The notes below the pieces were generated by a model. The model saw only the letters and a program-made list of their open reading frames with translations, ran no database searches and was not told the origin of the DNA. The translations under genes were made by a program, and so were the position numbers. Shown here piece by piece: positions 1 through 7,304 of a stretch of 64,000 nt of DNA (within the stretch, counting starts at the first letter, position 1; each line of letters starts with the position of its first letter). The DNA lies in contig DAHUYO010000005.1 of NCBI GenBank assembly GCA_027315185.1, positions 26,552-90,551 on the forward strand, given 5' to 3'. This stretch comes from Acidobacteriota bacterium. Its GTDB lineage: Bacteria > Acidobacteriota > Terriglobia > Terriglobales > SCQP01.

Positions 1-78
1 GCCTTCTGGGACGTCCGCCGGCGGCGAACCGGGCGCCGCGGCGCGTCGGCGCCGGAGGAACAAGTGGATGAATGATTC

Positions 79-110
79 GGGCCCCGCGGCCGTAGTGGCG
101 GCGGGGCCCG
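79..110. repeat. Perfect 10-bp inverted repeat (CGGGCCCCGC / GCGGGGCCCG), terminator-like hairpin without U-tract
   Basis: Arms at 79-88 and 101-110, read directly. Confidence 0.6.
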
Positions 111-185
111 GGTGGACTGATTGGATTAGCTGGGGCGGCTCGCAAGCCGTCCAAGGAAAGTACTGCGGCGGGCGCTCGCGAGCGC

Positions 186-245
186 CTAGCCTTCAGCCAC
201 CTCGCTAGTCCAAATGTCTAAACGTCTACTGCCGGAATCTTCCAC
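186..245 (-). CDS. Possible 19-aa micro-ORF VEDSGSRRLDIWTSEVAEG (GTG start), or part of a small RNA
   Basis: Minus strand reads TAGAAAGGAGGTGGTCCA-GTG...TAG; very strong Shine-Dalgarno directly upstream; palindrome GGCGCTCGCGAGCGCC just after the stop. Too short for the ORF track. Confidence 0.35.
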   Translation of the reverse strand: MEDSGSRRLDIWTSEVAEG

Positions 246-469
246 TGGACCACCTCCTTTCTAGCGTGCCTTCAGTTAAGCACCATCGCCGGCTCATCGC
301 AAGAACCTCGCGCCGGCAGGCCACCGGCTAGTACACATCGCGGGGGCCGCGCCTTTTGCCCCGGGGCAAGGCAGGTGCGGGAATGCCGCAAAACTCCCTC
401 CGCGCCCACGGCGCGCGCAGGAGCGCCGCGGCTTGCCCGGCGGGCCGCCGGGCGAAATGGACGGTAAGC

Positions 470-1741
470 TTATTGCGCGACGGTGCGTGGATAGGCGGGA
501 CCGAGCATGGCGGCATCGCCTTGCGCCAGGATGGCGATCAGCTGGTCGTCCAGAAGCTCCAGCCCCAAGCCGCTATCGGCGGGATAACGCTCCAGGAAAG
601 ACTGGCGGCATTTGTCCAAATCTTCCTGAAGGCGGCCATAAAGGTCGCGCTGCTCGCGGGCGGCGGCGAGTTCGCCAGGGCGGTCCCGCTGGAGATACAG
701 CTCCAAGTCCTGCGCCAGCACTTTGGCGAAGCGGCGGGCGCGGGCGGCCTGAGGAGCATCCGCGGAGGGCAGGCTGGCTTCGTTGTCCGCGGCGTCCTTT
801 TCTGGGACGGCGTCCGCAGCAGCGAGGGCTTCGGTCGCCGCCGTCTGGTCCCAAGCAACGGGTGACAGGGGTGGCGGCGGTTCTTCCGCCGTCGCGGCCG
901 GCAGCGCCGCTTCGGGTTCCGGCGCAGCGACGGGGAATTCGGCGGGAGTGGGCAGAGCTTCGGAGGCGGTGTCCAGCGCCGACTCGGCGTGCAGCGCCAA
1001 ACCACCGCCTTGATGCATCGCCTGCTCCAAACTCAGACCGGCCACGCGCGCCAGCACCGCCATGCGGGATTCGACTCCGGCGTCGGCGGCGGAATTGCCC
1101 GCGGCCTGACCGGCGGCGCGGTTCGCCTCATGGCAGAGCAAGGCGATGGTCTTGCCGCGAACGGAGAGCGGATATACGGCGCCGGCGGGCCCCCAAGGCG
1201 CGCCCGGAGCGCCAGCCACCCCCGGCCGCCACTGCACCGGCAAGCCCGTGGAAATGGCCCGGCGAAACACCGAATCGCCGTTCTCCCAGTCCATGCGCGC
1301 GGGCGCGTGAATACCGCTACAGCGCCAGGCGATCGCCGCCGGGCCGCGCACCACGTAAATAGCCAAATGTGGGGCCAGCGCACTGGCGGCTGCGAACAAA
1401 GCGGATAAAATCCGCGGCGGCTCGGCGGCATCCAGCAGCCCGCCAATCCAAGCGGCCCAAGGTTCGGTCTGGGGCGGCGGCAGTTGCGCCGACCAGCTGC
1501 CCACGCGCCGCACCAGCGCCTGCTGCACGGCGGGGCTGGCGTCGTGGAGGGCGTTGGCCAAGCCGGCGTTCAACTCTTGTTGCAGGCGGCTTTCCAGCGC
1601 GAAGCGCAGCGTGCGCATCGCCTCCTGCAAGGTGCTTTCAATATCCGCCCGCAGCTTGCGTTCCCACTGCTGCTTGGCCGAAACCGGCTCCGATACCAAG
1701 GGTCCGGCGAAGGTTGGTTCGGCGCCGCTGACTACGCTCAT
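470..1741 (-). CDS. Hypothetical protein, possibly with a GAF-like region
   Basis: Long ORF (track 470..1801); ATG at 1741 chosen (MSVVSGAEPTF...); no specific family recognised. Confidence 0.55.
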   Translation of the reverse strand: MSVVSGAEPTFAGPLVSEPVSAKQQWERKLRADIESTLQEAMRTLRFALESRLQQELNAGLANALHDASPAVQQALVRRVGSWSAQLPPPQTEPWAAWIGGLLDAAEPPRILSALFAAASALAPHLAIYVVRGPAAIAWRCSGIHAPARMDWENGDSVFRRAISTGLPVQWRPGVAGAPGAPWGPAGAVYPLSVRGKTIALLCHEANRAAGQAAGNSAADAGVESRMAVLARVAGLSLEQAMHQGGGLALHAESALDTASEALPTPAEFPVAAPEPEAALPAATAEEPPPPLSPVAWDQTAATEALAAADAVPEKDAADNEASLPSADAPQAARARRFAKVLAQDLELYLQRDRPGELAAAREQRDLYGRLQEDLDKCRQSFLERYPADSGLGLELLDDQLIAILAQGDAAMLGPAYPRTVAQ

Positions 1742-1928
1742 GGCGGCATTATAGGCGGCGCGGGGCGGCGCGCCGCGGCGGCGGCGTACAGTAGAACCCA
1801 ATCTGCACCCGGCCGGAGGAACAGGTGCGCCTTCCGGTTACCCCTGGCCGGGAAGAAAATGCCCGCCAGCGTGGCATTCTGAGGGGCGGACGGCGGAATG
1901 GAAGGCGCGCGCCGCCCGGTGACGCTGA

Positions 1929-3050
1929 ATGATCCGGACGGAATTCCTAGTAACGCCGCGAGCGGTTACGGCGGCGGCAATGGCCGCCGCCGAAGACTGG
2001 CTGGTGCGGGCCGGCTGGCGGTCGGCGGCGCGGGCCGCCGCCGATGGCTTCGCCGCGGCGCTGCCGGACCGTGGCGCCGCGCCGCCGATGCGCGCGACCG
2101 CGGCGCTGAGCGGCGGCATTTTCTTCGCGCCGGGAACGGAATCGCCGGCGGAGTGGTTTTACGCCGTCGCGAAGTACCCCGCCCCCAGGGAAGAACCGGA
2201 GTTGGAAATTGGCTTGATCCGTGCGAGCGGATTGGCCGCACCCAATCCGTTGCAGGTCTGGCGCGCCGCGTGGAATGCGGTCCTGGCGGGGGAAGCCGAG
2301 CCGGCGTGGCGCGATCCGTTGCAACCAACACGCTTGGCGCCCATGGCCGCCAGCGGTGAGTACGCCCCGCCCCGTCTGCGCTTGGAGGATCTCGACCGGG
2401 CCGCGCTGCTGGCCGACCCCGCCGCCCGCGCCTGGCTGGAGCGATTGCAACAGGCGGGCCGGCTGCGCGGCGCCGATCTGCTGGCGGAATCCGCCGATGC
2501 CCGGGCCGCGCTGGACCGCCTGGCCGCCGCGCATCTGGCGTCAGCGCCATCGCGCGAGGACGACGCCTACACGCCCTCGGCGCAGGCGGCGCGCAGCGAG
2601 CAACAATGGCCGCTGCTTTGGTTGACGGAACGGCTGAGTGAATTGGGCTGCGCCAACGTCCTGTGGCCAAGGGCCCTGGCCGGGGCGATGCCACCGCACG
2701 TGGTGGCGGAGTTCGCCGGGCGTTTGTGGTGCGTGGTCTGCACTCCCGGCACCTGGGACCGGCCGGCGCGGCGGGCGTGGGAGGAGGCGCGCGACCGCTG
2801 GGGGTTTGACCAGACCGGGGTCATCGCCCTCAACGGCGCCGCCGCCGCGCCGCCCGCCGTCGCGCCGGTTCGGACCACGCTGGAATCCGGCGCGGAGGCG
2901 TTGCAGCGCGCCATGGCCGCGGCCGCGCTGGACTATGCGGCGCAGCGAGTGGCGCCGCTGGAGCAAGCCTATGGCTGGCCGCTGGCGGCGCTGCTGCGCC
3001 ATCGCTTCGGCGCCGCCGCGCCGTGCGCCCAAGGCGCCGCCGCGGGATAA
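1929..3050 (+). CDS. Hypothetical protein (373 aa)
   Basis: Long ORF; no family recognised. Confidence 0.55.
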   Translation: MIRTEFLVTPRAVTAAAMAAAEDWLVRAGWRSAARAAADGFAAALPDRGAAPPMRATAALSGGIFFAPGTESPAEWFYAVAKYPAPREEPELEIGLIRASGLAAPNPLQVWRAAWNAVLAGEAEPAWRDPLQPTRLAPMAASGEYAPPRLRLEDLDRAALLADPAARAWLERLQQAGRLRGADLLAESADARAALDRLAAAHLASAPSREDDAYTPSAQAARSEQQWPLLWLTERLSELGCANVLWPRALAGAMPPHVVAEFAGRLWCVVCTPGTWDRPARRAWEEARDRWGFDQTGVIALNGAAAAPPAVAPVRTTLESGAEALQRAMAAAALDYAAQRVAPLEQAYGWPLAALLRHRFGAAAPCAQGAAAG

Positions 3051-3219
3051 GGCGCGGGCCCTGCCGCGAGATGGCGGCGCGACTGTCCCTAAGGCCGGGG
3101 CACGATTGATTACCGTTGCTTTCGGAGCGAACATTGCTTCCGCGCAAATAGAAGTGCCACAGTTGGACAAGCCGCGCCGTTGACGGCAGAAATCCGGCTT
3201 AACCGGGAGAAACCCCCCA

Positions 3220-5154
3220 TTGGCTGTCCTCACCACCATGCCCTTTAGCGATAGTCCCGCTCCCGTTCCGGCGCCCACGCCCGCCAATCCTGGGCGGGCG
3301 GCGGAACCGGTCATGGCGCGGGTGCAGTTGGGAGGCGACGATCCCGGCATCGCGTTTCAGTTGGGCGGCGGCGAAACGCGCGCCTGGCTGGGGTTGGCGG
3401 GGCAAGCGTCCTATTTGACCCTGCTCGATGAGCAGCAGCGCGTGCGCGGGCAGTTGGCTTTGGGCGCGGAAGGACCGAAGATCACCTTTGCCGACGCCGA
3501 GCGCCGGGCGCGGGCGCAGGTGCGGCTGGGCGCCGAAGGCGCGGGCATCGCGTTATTCGACACCGCGGGAGAAACGCGGGTTTGGCTGGGCCTCGCGGGG
3601 GACAGCTCGTATTTCGGATTGGTGGATGGCGCCGGCAATATCCATGGCCGATTGCGCCTGCGTTCCCGTTCCGGCACGCCGGGATTGGCGCTCAGCGATG
3701 AACACGGCGCCGACCGGGCGCTGGTGGCCATGGAAGCCGATGGGCCGCATATGGTTTTTCTGGCCGGGGCCGGCGAGATCGTGGCGCATCTTGCGGTGAC
3801 CGACCTCGGCGCATGGCTGGCATTGGTGGACCCCGACGGCCAACCCACGGCGGAACTGGCGGTCGCCGAAACCGCCGTTGTCGCCCTGCGCGACGGCCAG
3901 CAGAGGCGCCGGGCGGTGGTCGCGCTGGAAGCCGGGAAACCGTGCTTGGCGGTGCTGGGCGCGGATGGGACTCCGGCCGCCGAGTTGCGCGCGGAGTGCC
4001 TGCCCCTGTGGAACGAACGGGGCCAGATGCGCGCGCACTTGGGAATGACCGAAGGCGGCGCCGCCATTCGCTTGTTCAGCCCCGACGGCGTACAGCGCGC
4101 CGCGTTGCGCGCGGACGCCGATGGACCCTGCTTGGCGATCGCCGGTGACTCCCGCCAGGGACGGGCCATTCTGCGCTGCACCAGCGGAGGACCGGAGCTG
4201 GTGCTGGGCGCCGAAGGCAGCGGGCCGGAGGCGTGCATGGCCTGGCACGACGATGGATGGGAAGCGCGGCTGGGCGAGGGTGGAGACGAACCGCGCGCGC
4301 TCTTCCACCAGCCCGCCGCCGGACCGGCGGGCATCGAACTGCGCGACGCCAACCAGCGGCTGCGCTTGCGGCAGCAGTCCTCGCTGACGCCTGCCGCCAC
4401 CACCAGCGATGCCGTCGTGGCGATGCTGGCGGCCGATGGCACGCCCGCCGCGCAGGTGCGGCTGCCGCCCGACCTGTCAGCGCTGCCGAGCGGCTTCCCC
4501 GCCAGCGGCGCCACCAAAGGCCAATTGCAACTGGCCGAGGATGGCCCAAGTCTGACGTTGGTCGGAGCCGCGCAGGGCAGCGGACGCCTGCGCTTGGCGG
4601 TCAATGACGCCGCCGCCACCGCCTACTGGACCGATGCTGCCGGCATCGAACGGCCCTGGCTGCAATTCGCCGGGGATGCGGCGACCGCCGGCATGCTCGA
4701 CCCCGCCGGGCGTTTGCGCGGCGCATGGGCGACCGACGCGACCACCTGCCGGTTGGAGTTGAATGACGCGCAAGCATCGCCGCGCGCGCTGCTGGCGGTG
4801 ACCGACGATGGCATGCGGCTGGGCCTGCTGCCCGCGGGGGAAGGCAGCACGGCATGGTTCGGCGTGGGCGGAGAAGCGACCTCCTACCTGGGCCTGATGC
4901 CGGATGCGGGACCGCTGACCGCGCTGTTGGCCATGCGCGAAGGAGAAACCGCGCTGGCGATTCTGGATCCCAGCGCCAATCAGCGCGCCGAACTTGCGGT
5001 GGATGCGGAGGGACCGCGCCTGACCTTGGCGGCGGGCAACCGCCGGCCACAGGCGCAGATTCGCATGCAGGCGGGGGGCGCCGCGATCGCCTTCCTCGAC
5101 AACGACGGCGCGGCGCGCGGCTGGCTGGCGCTGGACACCGGCGACGGCGATTAG
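3220..5154 (+). CDS. Repeat protein with about 25 copies of a ~22-aa motif (xRAxLxLxxDGPxLxLxDxxGx)
   Basis: Periodic units throughout the translation, e.g. VRGQLALGAEGPKITFADAERR / ARAQVRLGAEGAGIALFDTAGE / TRVWLGLAGDSSYFGLVDGAGN. Confidence 0.75.
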   Translation: MAVLTTMPFSDSPAPVPAPTPANPGRAAEPVMARVQLGGDDPGIAFQLGGGETRAWLGLAGQASYLTLLDEQQRVRGQLALGAEGPKITFADAERRARAQVRLGAEGAGIALFDTAGETRVWLGLAGDSSYFGLVDGAGNIHGRLRLRSRSGTPGLALSDEHGADRALVAMEADGPHMVFLAGAGEIVAHLAVTDLGAWLALVDPDGQPTAELAVAETAVVALRDGQQRRRAVVALEAGKPCLAVLGADGTPAAELRAECLPLWNERGQMRAHLGMTEGGAAIRLFSPDGVQRAALRADADGPCLAIAGDSRQGRAILRCTSGGPELVLGAEGSGPEACMAWHDDGWEARLGEGGDEPRALFHQPAAGPAGIELRDANQRLRLRQQSSLTPAATTSDAVVAMLAADGTPAAQVRLPPDLSALPSGFPASGATKGQLQLAEDGPSLTLVGAAQGSGRLRLAVNDAAATAYWTDAAGIERPWLQFAGDAATAGMLDPAGRLRGAWATDATTCRLELNDAQASPRALLAVTDDGMRLGLLPAGEGSTAWFGVGGEATSYLGLMPDAGPLTALLAMREGETALAILDPSANQRAELAVDAEGPRLTLAAGNRRPQAQIRMQAGGAAIAFLDNDGAARGWLALDTGDGD

Positions 5155-5197
5155 GCGCCGGCGGCCGCGCGCGCCCGTCATTTTTCTCATCCGAAGC

Positions 5198-6151
5198 TTA
5201 ACTGGCGGCGCGGGCCGCCCGGGCTCGAGCCAATTGGCGGCGCGCCACGGCGGTGGCTTGCAACTGATACGCCGGCGCCAGCGCATAAGCCGCCGCCGCC
5301 GGGAACCACACATACCAAGTCAAACTGGACCAGGGCCAGCGGATATAGCTGAAGTCCACGGCCCACATCAATACGCTGCCCGCCGCGGTCAGCCCAATCG
5401 CCAGCGCCAGCGAACCCCAGCAGCGGGCGATCAAGCCCCAGCGCATCGCGACCACGCCCCGGCGCAACAGCAACGCCTCGATCAACAAGATTGCCAATAG
5501 GGGATTGTTGAGCCAGTCCAGCACCAAGGCCAAGGTGACCGGCGGAGCCGACGGCGCCGTCTGCACGCGGACAACGACATAAAGCACGTGCCCCGTATAC
5601 GCGGCCAGCAGCGCGGCGCACAGCCATTCCCAGGCCGCCAGCCGGCGTAACAGGCCGACGCGCCGATAGGCCCGCAACACCACCGCCAGACCGACCGCCA
5701 GGGCTGCCATCTCCAGCGTGCCGCTAATCTCCAAGCCGGCGCCGTGCACCGCGGCGGCGGCGGCGGGATGCGCCACCGCCCAGCCGCGGAACGGATTCAG
5801 GTAGGTGGGGCGGCTGAGCCAGTGGGCCAAAATGTAGCCGAGCGACTGGCAACTCGCGGCCAGCGCAATGCCCAGCCACGCGCCGCGCAGCGCGTCCCCA
5901 GGAGCAAATTGGCGCCACGCGCGCCAGCTCCATGCCGCCCCCAACGTGACCACCCCGACCAGAAAAACCGCTCCGGGATAGGCGTAGAAGAAAGCGAGCC
6001 CGCTGAAATCGCCGGTAAACGCCCACCACAAATGGAGCGCTGCCCCCAAGAGCAAGACGGCAACCGTCGCCAGAACCATGCGGCGCGGGAGCGTCCAGCC
6101 GGGCGCTTTCGGCACGACGAATGGGGCGGACTGAGAGCGAGCGCGCGGCAT
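5198..6151 (-). CDS. Multi-pass integral membrane protein, hypothetical
   Basis: Several hydrophobic helices; ATG at 6151 (MPRARSQSAPFVV); upstream part of the track ORF overlaps the anti-sigma gene in another frame. Confidence 0.6.
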   Translation of the reverse strand: MPRARSQSAPFVVPKAPGWTLPRRMVLATVAVLLLGAALHLWWAFTGDFSGLAFFYAYPGAVFLVGVVTLGAAWSWRAWRQFAPGDALRGAWLGIALAASCQSLGYILAHWLSRPTYLNPFRGWAVAHPAAAAAVHGAGLEISGTLEMAALAVGLAVVLRAYRRVGLLRRLAAWEWLCAALLAAYTGHVLYVVVRVQTAPSAPPVTLALVLDWLNNPLLAILLIEALLLRRGVVAMRWGLIARCWGSLALAIGLTAAGSVLMWAVDFSYIRWPWSSLTWYVWFPAAAAYALAPAYQLQATAVARRQLARARAARAAS

Positions 6152-6156
6152 GGCGG

Positions 6157-6639
6157 CTAGGCGTGCCTGGTGGTCCAGGAGGTGGCGGACATGGCGGCTT
6201 CGGCGGCGGGACGCCCCAGCCACAGTCGCAACAAAGCGCCCACCTCCTCGGGAGGCTTCTGGGCGACCAGCAACCGCGCCGCCTGCGGACCGAAGTAGGG
6301 AGCCAACGTCTCCACGGCGGCATTCGCGGCGGCGGCAGAGTCCCCCGCCGGGGCTAGGGGTCGCTGGATGTCCGGCCATGCGGGCGCAACCGCGGCGAAG
6401 GCGGCCCACATCTGCGCTTCGCTGGGCGCCGCCTCCAGCGCCGCGGGGAACAAGGCGGCAAGACCATGCCAATCCTGGCGCAACTCCGCGGCGCGCTGGC
6501 GGCAACGCGGGCAATGCGCCACATGCGCGCCCACATCGGGACCCGCAACCTCCGCTTCTCCCTGCACCCAGGCCAGCAGAACGCCTTCGCTGGGATGGCG
6601 GGAAATGGTGAGCGCGGGAAGCGACCGCGGCCACTTCAT
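6157..6639 (-). CDS. Putative zinc-finger anti-sigma factor
   Basis: N-terminal HVAHCPRCR motif; ATG at 6639 overlaps the stop of the upstream ECF sigma gene by 4 nt. Confidence 0.6.
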   Translation of the reverse strand: MKWPRSLPALTISRHPSEGVLLAWVQGEAEVAGPDVGAHVAHCPRCRQRAAELRQDWHGLAALFPAALEAAPSEAQMWAAFAAVAPAWPDIQRPLAPAGDSAAAANAAVETLAPYFGPQAARLLVAQKPPEEVGALLRLWLGRPAAEAAMSATSWTTRHA

Positions 6640-7226
6640 CGCGGCGGCTCCTGCGGGGGCTGGTTGGCGGGCGCAAAGGCGGCCCGCAGTTTTTTCACCG
6701 CGCGGGCCAGCAGCGACGCCACCGTGCCGATCTCGATGCCGAGCGCGTCGGCGGTCTCCTGGTAACTCATGCCTTGCAGCCGCAGGCTGAGGCATTCGAA
6801 CTCCCGCCGCGTCAACAAGCGGCGGATGCGGCGCGAGGTTTCGGCCAGATGGTATTCCGTTTCCGGTGTGACCGCGGCTTCGCCAGGCGCGACTTCCTCG
6901 GGCGTTTCCTGGGCCCGCGCGCTGTGGTCGAAGTTGCGCAGGCGGTCGTAGATGTAATTGCGCGCGACGCGGAACAGCCAGGGGCGGCCGGCGGCAGCCA
7001 GCTTGCCCTCCAGGCGGCCGGCGAAATAGCGCAGGAAGGCTTCCTGCACCGCCTCGCGGGCCAGCTCGCGGTCACCCGCCAGCCGCTGGGCATGACGCAG
7101 CAGGGCGGAGGACTCCTCCCGGTACAGCGTCATGACCTCCGCCTCCAGTTCCACGCGGTTGGAGCGGCGCGGGCCGGCGGCGGAACTATCGAACTCGCCC
7201 CAAGCGCAAGCGCGGATGTCGTACAT
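6636..7226 (-). CDS. RNA polymerase sigma factor, ECF/sigma-70 family
   Basis: Region 2 (EAVQEAFLRYFAGRLEG..PWLFRVARNYIYDRLR) and region 4 (REFECLSLRLQGMSYQETADALGIEIGTVASLLARAVKKLR). Confidence 0.9.
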   Translation of the reverse strand: MYDIRACAWGEFDSSAAGPRRSNRVELEAEVMTLYREESSALLRHAQRLAGDRELAREAVQEAFLRYFAGRLEGKLAAAGRPWLFRVARNYIYDRLRNFDHSARAQETPEEVAPGEAAVTPETEYHLAETSRRIRRLLTRREFECLSLRLQGMSYQETADALGIEIGTVASLLARAVKKLRAAFAPANQPPQEPPR

Positions 7227-7304
7227 GGCGTTCAGTGTACCTTTTCGGATTGGACGAGGCGCGGCTGGCCCGGCGGTGGAGCGGCCATGCCGATGGGCGG
7301 CGTC

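Noticed and set aside
228-262. 3' end of a 16S rRNA gene (CTGGACCACCTCCTTTCTA)
   Set aside because: Only the terminal ~19 nt match; the upstream helix 45 arms do not pair and no other 16S sequence precedes it
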